This document shows, one piece after another, positions 9,239 to 18,741 of a stretch of 64,000 nt of DNA. The translations under genes and the position numbers were made by a program. The notes under the pieces were generated by a model. That model was not told the DNA's origin, ran no database searches, and worked only from the letters and a program-made list of their open reading frames with translations. The stretch comes from an uncultured Lachnospiraceae bacterium (GTDB lineage: Bacteria; Bacillota; Clostridia; Lachnospirales; Lachnospiraceae): NCBI GenBank assembly GCA_949471785.1, contig CASWRE010000016.1, forward strand, positions 1 to 64,000, read 5' to 3'. Position 1 is the first letter of the stretch; every line of letters begins with the position of its first letter.

Positions 9239-9685
9239 TTACAATCCCCCCTTATGAGCCAGATTGGACAGGGTATGGCGAAAGGTATACTCAGGATTAT
9301 CTAAAATAATTTGCTTGGCTTTGCGGCTAAATCCATTTACGGCAAGAGGAGCTTTCAGATCCACGGTGGATTCTGACACAGAATTGAGAATAACGCTGGT
9401 GACATAGTAGGAGATGTCATCCTCTGATTCGGCCTCAAGCTCCTTTAGATCTTCCGGAGAAATCGTCGGATTATACTCGGGAAAAATGCCGAAAGGATTC
9501 AGCAAGATGAAGGAAAGCGACTCATCTTCAAGGCTCTGGAGAGAAATCATCGAGTCGTCATATTCTGTAAAGGGAATGGGAAGATAATACGTGTAGGATT
9601 CAAAACCAAATAGTCCATGGATCACATGGATAGGATCTTTGTCCGTGTACGAAATCGATCCAAAGTATTTTGCGTTAATATTCAA
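9239..9685 (-). CDS. fliW: Flagellar assembly factor, CsrA antagonist
   Basis: FliW binds either flagellin or CsrA. When flagellin is secreted, FliW is freed, binds CsrA and lifts repression of flagellin translation. The 148-aa product matches FliW in length and motifs: HVIHGLFGFESYTYYLP near the N-terminus, FILLNPFGIFPEYNP in the middle and PLAVNGFSRKAKQIIL near the end. It precedes csrA with no gap. A terminator-like hairpin separates it from the DUF6470 gene upstream, so its level may differ from that of the flgM-flgL genes. Confidence 0.95.
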   Translation of the reverse strand: MNINAKYFGSISYTDKDPIHVIHGLFGFESYTYYLPIPFTEYDDSMISLQSLEDESLSFILLNPFGIFPEYNPTISPEDLKELEAESEDDISYYVTSVILNSVSESTVDLKAPLAVNGFSRKAKQIILDNPEYTFRHTLSNLAHKGGL

Positions 9686-9701
9686 TGTGATATACCTCCA
9701 G

Positions 9702-9739
9702 ATAAAAACAAAAAGTAAGGGCTTTTATTAAGCCCTTAC
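9702..9739 (-). terminator. Terminator-like hairpin between the DUF6470 gene and fliW
   Basis: A 10-bp perfect stem (GTAAGGGCTT with AAGCCCTTAC) with a 5-nt loop; on the minus strand it is followed by TTTTTGTTTTT. It overlaps the end of the DUF6470 gene and probably reduces read-through into fliW-csrA. Confidence 0.7.
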
Positions 9740-10333
9740 ATCCAGCGGTTCATAATTCGGATCTGCGCTCGGCGGCACATAAATGGGTCCGCCGACATAT
9801 TCGATCACCACGTCAGGGTGCTGTGTGATTGACATCTCAATATTTCCGGGAATAAATTCGAAATTTCCATTCTGAATCTTCAGATCGAAATTCAATTTAT
9901 CCATCTCATAGTTGATGGTCAGATCAGGAGCTTCATAACTGACGTCTACCGGCTGTTTCGGGATGAATCCCATCTCAAATTCCCCTGTGGGCTGTGCTGT
10001 CCGCTGCTTGGCAATTTGAGTAATGACTTCCTCGCCGATATCAGCCTTTAGCATGAGATTCCCTTCCTGAGCCATCTGGGCAGTCGCGCTGTAAGCGGCT
10101 GACATCCCCTTCTGTGCCGATTGAGAGACGCTCCTCATTGTGGTCGGCGTAACCGAATTCCTTGCTTCAAAGGAACTAAGGTGCAGCTTTACGGGTCGAC
10201 TTTTGATCGACAATCCACCATCATTTTTATGAATCTCCAATTCCGCTTTGGAACTGTGATATTCCAGGCGTGCATTATTGACCTTTAACTCATACTGGAT
10301 GGGAACGGTTGTGATATTAATAAGCTGATCCAT
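9728..10333 (-). CDS. DUF6470 family protein (YviE-like), flagellar-associated
   Basis: About 200 residues, lacking a signal peptide or membrane span, rich in beta-strand-like alternating segments (for example FNFDLKIQNGNFEF-like stretches), with a central Ala/Gln helical part (GMSAAYSATAQMAQE). Position between flgL and fliW matches yviE of Bacillus subtilis, whose family is DUF6470 and whose function is unknown. ATG 10333 lies 10 nt from GGGAGG; a TTG two codons upstream (10339) is an alternative with only 4 nt spacing. It likely belongs to the flgM-flgN-flgK-flgL transcript. Confidence 0.75.
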   Translation of the reverse strand: MDQLINITTVPIQYELKVNNARLEYHSSKAELEIHKNDGGLSIKSRPVKLHLSSFEARNSVTPTTMRSVSQSAQKGMSAAYSATAQMAQEGNLMLKADIGEEVITQIAKQRTAQPTGEFEMGFIPKQPVDVSYEAPDLTINYEMDKLNFDLKIQNGNFEFIPGNIEMSITQHPDVVIEYVGGPIYVPPSADPNYEPLDVRA

Positions 10334-10435
10334 AAACAATCTTCCTCCCTTCTATATAATTATTTTATGCAAACCCAGGAGCATGGCGGACTTCTCCTGG
10401 AGCTATTGCCATATAAACAAGAATTAAACCCATTA

Positions 10436-11545
10436 TCAACTCATAAAATCGATAAAAGACGGCGTCAGAATATTGTTTCCTACTTTTAACGCGGCATTGT
10501 ATGCGTATTGTGCCCATGAGAAATTCATGATAGCTTCCGCCATATCCACATTAACAACATTATCAATCTGCTCGGAGAGACCGATCCTGTTGGCGTCCAG
10601 ACGATCTTCCGTGGTAGACAGGAATTCGGACTGGGTGCCTAGATTGGTAATTTTCTCCAGTACTTTGTTGCGGCCCTGATTCAGGGATAAGCCGTTCTCG
10701 CCGACGCCGTCGAAGGCGTTCAGAAGCTCAATATATTTATCCCTGTCAAAATGCTCCGCGTCCAGTACATCGGCAATCTGTCCGGCCAGAAGGACCATGT
10801 TCTTGCTGATGCCGTTAGCATCCTGGCCGTAACCGACTACGTCGATGCCCGGCAGGCTGGTGTCGAAAGCGCTGGAAGAATCAATAAGATTATTGTCGTC
10901 TATATTGAGGCCGAACCCCAAATCAATGTAAGTGGAATTCTTGTAATCGCCGGTATCCTTGGACATCTGATCCAAAACAGCCTTATTGGCGGGGTCATCC
11001 ACGTCATAGCCGCGGTAGGTCAGAATCTGCTTCATTACGGGATTCCCGTTGGCGTCGACTTTCGGAGTTCCGTCCGCTTCCGTATCCTGTACCTTTTTCA
11101 ATTCAAAAGGCGCCGATTTTCCGTCGTTACCGGCAAATACATACCGTCCCTCATAGGAGGCGTTCAGGCAGAGCACCAGGCTTTCCTGAGCGCCGCGCCA
11201 GGCGGCCGCATAGGTCTGACGGGTCTCCAGAGAACCGTTGGTGCCGTTTAATGCTTCCAGGCCGTATTTCTTGCTCAGATTCTGCGATATGGTGTTGATC
11301 TGCATCGCGGCGTCTTCCTGAGAATTCTGGAAAGAATGGACATCCTTCACCATGGAGAGATAATCCTGGTTTCTGGCATACTTGCGTTCCAGCACGGCGG
11401 CGCGCAGAGCGCCGGAGGGATCTTCCTTTGTGGAATTAAACTTGCGCTGCGTCATAACCTTGGTTCTTGCCGAGTCCAGATTGAATATGGACGCCGAAAG
11501 GTTTGACTTATAATTTCTCAGTATTGCATTTGTCGTAATTCTCAT
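10436..11545 (-). CDS. flgL: Flagellar hook-associated protein 3 (hook-filament junction)
   Basis: FlgL (HAP3) forms the second ring of the junction joining the hook to the filament and is exported by the flagellar apparatus. The 369-aa product has the flagellin-like N-terminus (MRITTNAILRNYKSNL) and C-terminal helix (WAQYAYNAALKVGNNIL). The central part (residues ~150-270) is variable. GGAGG precedes the ATG by 11 nt. It follows flgK by 19 bases in the same transcript and precedes the DUF6470 gene. Confidence 0.94.
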   Translation of the reverse strand: MRITTNAILRNYKSNLSASIFNLDSARTKVMTQRKFNSTKEDPSGALRAAVLERKYARNQDYLSMVKDVHSFQNSQEDAAMQINTISQNLSKKYGLEALNGTNGSLETRQTYAAAWRGAQESLVLCLNASYEGRYVFAGNDGKSAPFELKKVQDTEADGTPKVDANGNPVMKQILTYRGYDVDDPANKAVLDQMSKDTGDYKNSTYIDLGFGLNIDDNNLIDSSSAFDTSLPGIDVVGYGQDANGISKNMVLLAGQIADVLDAEHFDRDKYIELLNAFDGVGENGLSLNQGRNKVLEKITNLGTQSEFLSTTEDRLDANRIGLSEQIDNVVNVDMAEAIMNFSWAQYAYNAALKVGNNILTPSFIDFMS

Positions 11546-11564
11546 ACTATGCTAAACCTCCTGA

Positions 11565-13196
11565 TTATCTTCCGACTACGCCGGTACCGTTGATCAGTTT
11601 ATCCAGTGCCTCATCCAGGGTGGTCATAAGCCTTGCCGCGGCATTGTAAGATTGATTGTAATGTAGCAGATTCATACCCTCTTCATCCAGCGATACTCCG
11701 GAGATAGCGTCCCGGGAATTGGAGGTCTGGTTCAAAACCAGGATCTGATTACTCAGCATGGTTTCGGAAGACTTTGCGTCGATACCCAGCGTGTTCTCCA
11801 GCTCGGCAAAACAATCATAAAAGGAACCGGTAAAGAAAGTGGTACTTTTCGGCGTGCCGTTTATGGTACTGTCCACCACAAACCTATGGTCTTTTCCCAT
11901 CAGGTCAATCATCGTATTAATATTGTCGCTGGCCGTAGAACCGATCACGCCGTCGATGGGAATGATGGAGGTGGTGATCCGGTATTCGCCGCTCAGCCAT
12001 TTAGAGGCAAGTTTGATATTCTGGGCACTGAAATCCTTAGTCGGATCAACCTTTTCAAATAAGGGGCAGTCTTCCCGCTCATATACCGGATTCCCTTTGG
12101 CGTCTTTAATTTCATTACCGTTGTTGTCTTTAGCGGGAATGAAATTTCCGTTTGCATCGGTTTTCAGGGATTTATTCGCCTCGTTAAAGGCATTGGCAAA
12201 AGTGGCTACCAGATTATCCAGCGCCTTCTCATAGTAGCCCAGGCCCTTTACGTCGCTGTTATCAAAATCTCCGGATTTATTTAATATATCCAAGGTGCCT
12301 TTCAGCGTACCGTTTCCGAGAAGATTCGTGACATCCGTCGTATTTCCCATGGTATCGGACAAGCGCAGGCTGACCGGCTGCTCGCGGACCTCAGCATCAA
12401 AGCTGCCGGAAAAACCGTCGGAAACCAACTTATACTTTTTACCGTTGGTATCGGTAAAAATGACGTCCAGTACCTCCACCGTATAACCGGGTCCTACGGT
12501 CTGTTCCCTGTAATTCGTGGTGATGGGAAGATAACTGGCCAGTTCATCCAGCAGACTATTTCTCTCATCCATCAGCTCGAGAGCGGGGTTGCCGAGAATC
12601 TGGCTGTTTTTAATATTTTGGTTCAGATTGGCAATATTTGTCAGGAGTTCGTTGACGTCGGCGACGTCCGTGCTGGCAAAACCAGTCTGCATATCGTTGC
12701 GGATGTCCTGGAGTCGGATAGAGTCATCACGCAACAGATTCAGAAGGACCTGCATATTGGACCGCACCATAGAATCAAACTCTTCGTTTCCGGACTGATC
12801 GGAGAAAGACTGAAGAGAACTGGTGATGGAGCGGAACGCTTCCCGTACACCGTCCAGCGTGGCCTCGTCAAAAATCGTGGCCAGCTGTTCGTAACCGGCC
12901 GAATGGGCGTCAGAAGTCCCCACCTTGGCGATCTGGGAACGATACTGGATATCCAGGAACGGATCGCGAAGCTGGGAAACTCCGGTCATCTCAACGCCGA
13001 ACCCCACGTTTATGCTGGGATCGGCGTTATAGAAATTCCCTTTCACTGTATTCAGGCTGGCGATATCCAGACGCTGACGCGTATAGCCTGGCGTATTGAT
13101 GTTGGCGATATTCTGACCGACGACATCCAATGCGCGCTGGCTGGCCGCCATGCCGAGCTGCGCCGTATTGAAACCGGCAAAAGTAGAACGTAGCAT
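11565..13196 (-). CDS. flgK: Flagellar hook-associated protein 1
   Basis: FlgK (HAP1) is the first junction protein on the hook tip. The 543-residue product starts MLRSTFAGFNTAQLGMA, with the family motif VVGQNIANINTPGYTRQR near residue 30, and ends with the conserved helical region (SGVSLDEEGMNLLHYNQSY...). Long middle segments carry the variable domains. I chose ATG 13196 because AGGAGG lies 10 nt upstream; a longer open frame to 13283 runs into flgN and has no homology. It sits between flgN, its chaperone gene, and flgL. Confidence 0.95.
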   Translation of the reverse strand: MLRSTFAGFNTAQLGMAASQRALDVVGQNIANINTPGYTRQRLDIASLNTVKGNFYNADPSINVGFGVEMTGVSQLRDPFLDIQYRSQIAKVGTSDAHSAGYEQLATIFDEATLDGVREAFRSITSSLQSFSDQSGNEEFDSMVRSNMQVLLNLLRDDSIRLQDIRNDMQTGFASTDVADVNELLTNIANLNQNIKNSQILGNPALELMDERNSLLDELASYLPITTNYREQTVGPGYTVEVLDVIFTDTNGKKYKLVSDGFSGSFDAEVREQPVSLRLSDTMGNTTDVTNLLGNGTLKGTLDILNKSGDFDNSDVKGLGYYEKALDNLVATFANAFNEANKSLKTDANGNFIPAKDNNGNEIKDAKGNPVYEREDCPLFEKVDPTKDFSAQNIKLASKWLSGEYRITTSIIPIDGVIGSTASDNINTMIDLMGKDHRFVVDSTINGTPKSTTFFTGSFYDCFAELENTLGIDAKSSETMLSNQILVLNQTSNSRDAISGVSLDEEGMNLLHYNQSYNAAARLMTTLDEALDKLINGTGVVGR

Positions 13197-13218
13197 AAGA
13201 TAATTTCCTCCTGATCTA

Positions 13219-13689
13219 TTAAACGGAACGACTGGTAAAATGATTACCGCCGCGGTTGTCTTTTTTCGTGCCGGGAGCGGCATGCGTCTCTTTTTCCATG
13301 GCCTTTTTGGCCAGGGCGGAATTGATCACATGGAGATTCACCTCCATGATGTCTTTCGCGCTGGCGTTAATGGACTGGAAGAGACGGATCTGGTCGCTCA
13401 GCCGGGCAAAAAGGGGGGTCAGCACACTGGCCGTCTCCGCCGGAACCTCTTCCAGAATCTGGCGGAAAGTGTAATCTTCCATCCCCAACAGCTTTTGCTG
13501 TGCTTCACGTTTCTGCTCCAGCCCTTTCAGCTGCAGGATGAATGCCTGTTCCTTGTGCATACATTCCTCTACAAAAGAAACCCGGTTTTTTATGGCGGCG
13601 TCCAGTTTTTCCTGTTCCACGGGAATCAAACTTTCAAAAAGCGCGATTAATTCCTGTATAACAGCAATGAAACCCGAAAAATCCCTCAT
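13219..13689 (-). CDS. flgN: FlgK/FlgL export chaperone
   Basis: FlgN keeps the junction proteins FlgK and FlgL unassembled and escorts them to the export gate. The 156-aa product is mostly alpha-helical, Leu/Glu/Gln-rich and lacks a signal peptide, with the family's middle region (KLLGMEDYTFRQILEEV). Sequence identity in this family is low, so the call leans on length, helical pattern and position directly before flgK. Confidence 0.85.
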   Translation of the reverse strand: MRDFSGFIAVIQELIALFESLIPVEQEKLDAAIKNRVSFVEECMHKEQAFILQLKGLEQKREAQQKLLGMEDYTFRQILEEVPAETASVLTPLFARLSDQIRLFQSINASAKDIMEVNLHVINSALAKKAMEKETHAAPGTKKDNRGGNHFTSRSV

Positions 13690-13704
13690 CTGCGGCGCCC
13701 CTCC

Positions 13705-14004
13705 TTAAGATAACAGTATCCGGGAAGCAACGGCATAGGCGTCGACCGCGTAACGGCCTTCCGCAACCTGCTGCCGCAGATCCTGAACCTTTTCCGGGGA
13801 TGCCGTTTCCCTTACTTCGGAGGAAATTTCTCCTGACAGGGTTTTGGCAAACGTGTGCTCCTCGATCTGACGAGGATTGGACTTTATGATGACCGCGTCA
13901 AAACTGTGCCCGTTATCAGGGGCTATGGAAGTGCCGGAAGCATTCCGGGAAACAGAACGCAGATCCGTGTGATTGTTTACTATAGTACCGATAGATATTT
14001 TCAT
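13705..14004 (-). CDS. flgM: Anti-sigma-28 factor
   Basis: FlgM binds sigma-28 until the hook is complete and is then exported, releasing late gene expression. The 99-aa product has the usual disordered N-terminal half and the sigma-binding C-terminal helices (EKVQDLRQQVAEGRYAV, DAYAVASRILLS). I chose ATG 14004, which has AAGGAG 6 nt upstream; the longer frame to 14049 has no support. It starts the flgM-flgN-flgK-flgL cluster, and a sigma-28-like -10 element lies upstream. Confidence 0.9.
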   Translation of the reverse strand: MKISIGTIVNNHTDLRSVSRNASGTSIAPDNGHSFDAVIIKSNPRQIEEHTFAKTLSGEISSEVRETASPEKVQDLRQQVAEGRYAVDAYAVASRILLS

Positions 14005-14069
14005 GCTGAACTCCTTTTTGCATACAGGAGCAGTTTTTCTCACTGCCAATATTATTCTCTATAATAAAA

Positions 14070-14077
14070 GTATCGGC
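14070..14077 (-). promoter_or_regulatory. Possible sigma-28 -10 element upstream of flgM
   Basis: On the minus strand the sequence reads GCCGATAC, seven of eight bases of the sigma-28 -10 consensus, about 65 bases before the flgM start. The expected TAAA at the -35 position is not clear, so this is a partial match. Confidence 0.45.
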
Positions 14078-14128
14078 ATAACTTTCAGATTCATAACCCT
14101 CCATATGCAAAGAATCCGCCTGCGGCCG

Positions 14129-15187
14129 CTATTTTTTCAAATGGTTCAGCAGTACGGAGGGGATTTTATCACAGGACGCCTGTACGCATACGGCCCCCAT
14201 GTTGTAGGCGACCATGGGCATACCGTACACGACGCAGGATTCTTTATCCTGGCCGATGGTGAAGGCGCCGTTCTGCCTCATCTGCAGAAGTCCTTTGGCG
14301 CCGTCGCTGCCCATGCCGGTCATAATGATTCCCACCTTATTAATAGCGACATTTTTCGCCACGGAGGAAAACAGCACGTCTACGGAGGGACAGTGGCCGC
14401 TGACTTTGGCGCCGGGTCGGCATTGCACGGTGTAGTTGTAGCCGGAGCGCACCACCTCCATCTGTTTGGCCCCCGGGGCGATGAGCGCCAGGCCGGGCTT
14501 GATGATATCCCCGTTCTTGGCTTCCCGCACTTCCAGGCTGCAGATCCGGTTCAGCCGCTCGGCGTACATATTGGTGAATCCTTCCGGCATATGCTGCGTG
14601 ATCACGATGCCGGGCATACCTGCCGGCAGTTTCTCCAGCACGGCCAGCGTGGCTTCCGTACCGCCTGTGGAAGCGCCCAGGGCAATGATCGTAGAATCCA
14701 GCACCGTGCGGGGCAGCGGCGGGAACGGCATGGGCCTGGACGGAACCTGGGGCCGGACGCCGGGTGAAGTTCCGGGCTGACGGCTGATGCGGACCTTGGC
14801 CTTTATGGCCCCCCGGATCTTAGTGGTCAGGGAGGAAAAGAAAAGATCTTTTGTATTGTGGGCGCTCATATCCGGTTTACGTACGAAATCCACAGCGCCT
14901 GCCGACAGAGCGTCAAATACGCTCAGATTCAGGGAAGAGACCAGAATGACAGGAATGGGATGAGTGGGAAGAAGCTGCTTTAAAAAGTCAATGCCGCTTA
15001 AGCCTGGCATCTCCACATCCAGGGTAAGAACGTCGGGCTTGAGCAGGGGGATTTTTCTCTGGGCATCGTAAGCATTGATGGCGTAGCCGACTACCTCGAT
15101 ATCTTTTTGCTCGGACAGATGGGTGATGATCATCTGCCGGAACAGAGAAGAATCGTCGACCACCAGCACTTTGGTTTTATTGATCAT
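14129..15187 (-). CDS. cheB: Chemotaxis response regulator protein-glutamate methylesterase
   Basis: CheB removes methyl groups from (and deamidates) chemoreceptors after phosphorylation by CheA. The receiver domain has the acidic pair at residues 11-12 and the phosphorylation site Asp57. A Pro-rich linker (residues ~140-160) leads to the methylesterase domain with a Ser173-His199-Asp295 triad (GASTGG, TQHMPEG, GMGSDGAKG). At 352 aa it is full length. It follows cheR after 72 bases that hold a hairpin. Confidence 0.96.
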   Translation of the reverse strand: MINKTKVLVVDDSSLFRQMIITHLSEQKDIEVVGYAINAYDAQRKIPLLKPDVLTLDVEMPGLSGIDFLKQLLPTHPIPVILVSSLNLSVFDALSAGAVDFVRKPDMSAHNTKDLFFSSLTTKIRGAIKAKVRISRQPGTSPGVRPQVPSRPMPFPPLPRTVLDSTIIALGASTGGTEATLAVLEKLPAGMPGIVITQHMPEGFTNMYAERLNRICSLEVREAKNGDIIKPGLALIAPGAKQMEVVRSGYNYTVQCRPGAKVSGHCPSVDVLFSSVAKNVAINKVGIIMTGMGSDGAKGLLQMRQNGAFTIGQDKESCVVYGMPMVAYNMGAVCVQASCDKIPSVLLNHLKK

Positions 15188-15223
15188 GGGAAACGTCCTT
15201 TCTATATGAGTATTGCTCTAAGT

Positions 15224-15255
15224 AAAGCCGCTTTTGAAGGTTCAAAAGCGGCTTT
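15224..15255 (-). terminator. Hairpin between cheR and cheB
   Basis: A perfect 15-bp inverted repeat (AAAGCCGCTTTTGAA with TTCAAAAGCGGCTTT) with almost no loop and a weak T tract. It may attenuate transcription between cheR and cheB. Confidence 0.5.
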
Positions 15256-15259
15256 GACA

Positions 15260-16072
15260 CTAAATTTTGCGATAGGTCGCAGGCATCAGATATTTGTAGG
15301 GACATGTTGTTTTGTTCAGCCCCTCCGAATGTCCGATCAAAAGATAACCGCCGGGATTGGTCGCATTGTAAAACCGCTTCACCAGAGCCTCCTTGGTGGG
15401 CTGGTCAAAATAGATCATAACATTCCGACAGAAGATAACGTCAAATTTTAACCGGAAACGGATCGGGTCCATGAGATTAAAGGTCCGGAATATAACATTT
15501 TTCTTGAGCGAATCGGAAACCGTGTATACGCCGGCTTCGCTGGTGGGAGTGAAATATTTCCTTTTCAGCTCCGGTGACAGTTCTTTTAGAGAATCCTCGT
15601 CATAAACGGCATTTTTGGCCGCCCGCAGGGCATTTTGGGAGATGTCCGTGGCCAGCACCCGCGTATCCCACATGCCTGCTTTCGCTCCGAAATATTCTTT
15701 CAGAATAATGGATATCGTGTAGGGTTCCTCTCCGGATGAACACCCCGCGCTCCATATACTTAAGACATGGTCCTTTTTCTCCTTCTCCAGATAAGGGAGG
15801 ATCGTCTCTTTGAAAAGCTTGAAATGGGTTTCCTCCCGCATGAAAAAAGTATAGTTTGTGGTAAGCTTATTGAGCATCAGTTCCAGATCATCGGGCTTTT
15901 GATTTTTGAGCAGATGGTCTATATATTCCTGAAACGAATGAAATCCCATGGATACAATGGTATTGGAAAGCCGTCCGGTGATCAGTTGCCGTTTTTTGGA
16001 AAGATCAATGCCGTAATTCTGGTGTATGAACTGAACCAGCCGGTGAAAATCATTATCATTTAAAGTTAACAC
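15260..16072 (-). CDS. cheR: Chemotaxis protein methyltransferase
   Basis: CheR methylates receptor glutamates using S-adenosylmethionine. The N-terminal helical domain (residues ~5-70) is followed by the SAM-binding domain with IWSAGCSSGEEPYT near residue 105 and the catalytic-fold motif DVIFCRNVMIYF near 210. The 270-aa length is normal. It probably starts at GTG 16072, with AAAGGAG about 9 nt upstream. It lies 18 bases downstream of cheW. Confidence 0.95.
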   Translation of the reverse strand: MLTLNDNDFHRLVQFIHQNYGIDLSKKRQLITGRLSNTIVSMGFHSFQEYIDHLLKNQKPDDLELMLNKLTTNYTFFMREETHFKLFKETILPYLEKEKKDHVLSIWSAGCSSGEEPYTISIILKEYFGAKAGMWDTRVLATDISQNALRAAKNAVYDEDSLKELSPELKRKYFTPTSEAGVYTVSDSLKKNVIFRTFNLMDPIRFRLKFDVIFCRNVMIYFDQPTKEALVKRFYNATNPGGYLLIGHSEGLNKTTCPYKYLMPATYRKI

Positions 16073-16090
16073 ACTTGTTCACTCCTTTGC

Positions 16091-16567
16091 CTAGTACGTC
16101 TGAAGTAATTGTTGGCAGTCCAGAAACAGGATCACGGAACGGTCGCCGGAAGATACCATACCGTTGATCAGCTCCTGCTGGTTCTCCACCGGAACGGGGG
16201 AGATTTGCTGCTTATTGATATCCATAACCTGCTGCACGGCGTCAACAATAATACCGATCTGTGTGGAGTCGATATTCAATACAATGATACAGGTGGTATC
16301 CGTATATTCGATAGACGGCTTGCCCATGCGCAGCCGGATATCAATGATGGGTATGATCTGGCCTCTTAAATTGATAACGCCTTTCACATAATCCGGCACC
16401 AGGGGAAGCATGGTGATGGAATGATCCGTGATGATCTCGATCACATAATTGGTGCTGACGCCGATGTTGAGTCCGTCCGAGGTAAAGGTCAGGAAACGCT
16501 CGGTGGGGATATGGCTCCCGTCCAGAGTCTGAGGGGCCGTTGTATTTTCTGCTGTAGCTGCTGACAT
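16091..16567 (-). CDS. cheW: Chemotaxis coupling protein
   Basis: CheW links chemoreceptors to the kinase CheA in the membrane array. The 158-aa product is a single CheW-like domain (residues ~20-155) with the family core VKGVINLRGQIIPIIDIR near residue 61. The N-terminal ~18 residues are a short Thr/Ala-rich extension. It lies 29 bases after cheA on the same strand. A second CheW domain occurs in CheV (59.6 kb). Confidence 0.94.
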   Translation of the reverse strand: MSAATAENTTAPQTLDGSHIPTERFLTFTSDGLNIGVSTNYVIEIITDHSITMLPLVPDYVKGVINLRGQIIPIIDIRLRMGKPSIEYTDTTCIIVLNIDSTQIGIIVDAVQQVMDINKQQISPVPVENQQELINGMVSSGDRSVILFLDCQQLLQTY

Positions 16568-16596
16568 AATGATTCCTCCAGTTTTTATACGATTTA

Positions 16597-18696
16597 CTAT
16601 TGAATATTGGACACCGCATACAGATTGCCGATATCCAGGATCAGGCTGATATTGCCGTCGCCCAGGATCGTACAGCCATTGATGCCGGAGTTCTTGATAT
16701 TGAAATTGCTAAGGAAAGCAGGCAGGGGCTTGACAACCACCTGCTGTTCACCCAGCAGTTCATCCACAAACAGGCAGTAGGATTTGTCCGCAGCCTCTAC
16801 CCAGATCAGAATGCCGTCCTCAATATTGGTGACCTCCGTTTCGATATTGTACAGCTCGTGTACGCGGATAATCGGATAGAACTGATCCAGGCATTTAATG
16901 ATTTCATTACCGCTGGCGTCGAAAATAATATCCTCCTGGCGGGCCTTTAAAGACTGCCGGATATTGGTGATCGGGATCGTAAATAGAGAACGGCCCACGG
17001 AAACCTCCATACCGTCGGCGATAGCCATGGTAAGCGGGATCTTTAATGTGGTGCAGCTTCCCTTGCCCAGCTCGCTGGTGATGGAGATCGTACCGCCCAC
17101 GGATTCCACGTTCTTTTTCACCACGTCCATACCCACGCCGCGGCCGGAATATTCGGTGACTTCCTCATTCATGGAAAAGCCGGGTACCATAGTCAGCGCC
17201 AGGATCTCCTTTTTGGAATATTCGCTGGCGGGCTTGGTAAGGATGCCGTTGCGCTCCGCTTTGGCCAGGATTTTGTCGGTATCCATGCCGCGTCCGTCAT
17301 CGCTGATGGTGATGACCACTTCGCTGCCGGTGTGGGTGGCGGAGAGGATGATCTCTGCCTGGGGATTCTTGCCGGCGGCAATACGCTCCTCCACATGCTC
17401 CTCCACGCCGTGGTCCATGGAATTGCGGACGATATGCATGATCGGGTCGCTGATACTGTCCACAACGGTTTTATCGATTTCCGTGTGCTCGCCGATCAAT
17501 GTCAGCCGTGTATCACGGTTCAGATTTTTCTTCATGTCCCGGACGATGCGGTTCATCTTCTGGAAGGTGCCGGATATGGGAACCATCCGCAGGGACATGG
17601 CGATATCCTGCAGATCATCAGTCAGCTTCCGGAGCTGACGGGCGGATTTCGTGAAATTATCCAGTTTAAGGTTCTGCAGATCGGGGGAAGATGTTACCAT
17701 GGATTCCGTGATAACGATCTCTCCCACCAGCGCCACCAGACTGTCCAGCTTGGTCAGGTTTACGCTGATCAGGCTTTGTTTGACGGGAGCCCCGCTATGG
17801 CTGCCGCTCTGGGCGGGCTTTTTGGCTGTCGGGGCCTGGGCGGGCGTTTCAGTCTGCGCCGGCGCCGCCGCGGGGGCTGCCGGCTTCTCCCGGACGGGCT
17901 CCGATGCCTTAACCAGGACGTTTTCGATGACCTCGTAGGTTTCCACGCTGTTCTGGTCTTTGATTACCGACAGCGCCTTGTCTACGTCCTCCTGGGAGGA
18001 GAGCGCGATGAAGAAGCCGTTCTGGACGATGGTCTCCGCGGTATCCGCGCTGGTCTCCACGTCGCTGGGATAATGTTCGAAGGTAAGATCGGCGTCCTTT
18101 AAGGCCGTTACGATCATAAACGCGCGTAGATTCTCCATACCGGAGCCGGTTTCGAAGAAGATCCGGATGAAGAAGGGAAGAGAGCTCTCCGGACAGCCGG
18201 CCAGTTCCTGATTGATGGCGGCAATGGCGTCCTTGTCGGCAGCCGGTGCGGCGGGGGATTCCCCGGAAGAACCGCTCTCGTCATTTTTGCCGCCGGAAGA
18301 ACTGATTTTTTCCAGAAAACTATTAATATTTGATATGATTGGGTCGATATTAGTGCTAAGGGGCTCATCGTTTTCGATCTTTTCGATTTCCTTACGAAGA
18401 GCGTCCGCGGACTGGAACATCAGGTCGAACAGATCGCTTTTATGTGATTCGTCCAGGGAATCCAGGCCGTTTTCACGAATATAGAAGAAAAGGTCTTCTA
18501 TATGATGGGCAATTTCCATCACGGTGGAAAACTCCATCATGGCGGAGGAACCTTTGATCGTATGCATGCTGCGGAAAATTTCATTGACGTCATTTGTGGT
18601 GAAATCCTTGTTTTTTTCCGCTTCGATCAAAAGCTCGTCCAGTTGTTCTAACAGAGTATTGGTTTCATAAAGATACATTTCAAGCATGTTATCCAT
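16597..18696 (-). CDS. cheA: Chemotaxis sensor histidine kinase
   Basis: CheA autophosphorylates under receptor control and passes phosphate to CheY, CheB and CheV. Domains in order: Hpt with His45 (MHTIKGSSAMM); a P2-like region; an Ala/Pro linker (residues ~270-310); the dimerisation helices; the ATPase domain (HIVRNSMDHGVE, SDDGRGMD, GRGVGMDVVKK); and a C-terminal CheW-like domain. The 699-aa length is typical. It is the first gene of the cheA-cheW-cheR-cheB set and diverges from the gene at 18795. Confidence 0.96.
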   Translation of the reverse strand: MDNMLEMYLYETNTLLEQLDELLIEAEKNKDFTTNDVNEIFRSMHTIKGSSAMMEFSTVMEIAHHIEDLFFYIRENGLDSLDESHKSDLFDLMFQSADALRKEIEKIENDEPLSTNIDPIISNINSFLEKISSSGGKNDESGSSGESPAAPAADKDAIAAINQELAGCPESSLPFFIRIFFETGSGMENLRAFMIVTALKDADLTFEHYPSDVETSADTAETIVQNGFFIALSSQEDVDKALSVIKDQNSVETYEVIENVLVKASEPVREKPAAPAAAPAQTETPAQAPTAKKPAQSGSHSGAPVKQSLISVNLTKLDSLVALVGEIVITESMVTSSPDLQNLKLDNFTKSARQLRKLTDDLQDIAMSLRMVPISGTFQKMNRIVRDMKKNLNRDTRLTLIGEHTEIDKTVVDSISDPIMHIVRNSMDHGVEEHVEERIAAGKNPQAEIILSATHTGSEVVITISDDGRGMDTDKILAKAERNGILTKPASEYSKKEILALTMVPGFSMNEEVTEYSGRGVGMDVVKKNVESVGGTISITSELGKGSCTTLKIPLTMAIADGMEVSVGRSLFTIPITNIRQSLKARQEDIIFDASGNEIIKCLDQFYPIIRVHELYNIETEVTNIEDGILIWVEAADKSYCLFVDELLGEQQVVVKPLPAFLSNFNIKNSGINGCTILGDGNISLILDIGNLYAVSNIQ

Positions 18697-18741
18697 AGTC
18701 TCAGTACCGCCTTATCTAATTATTGATGGTATTTATTTTAT

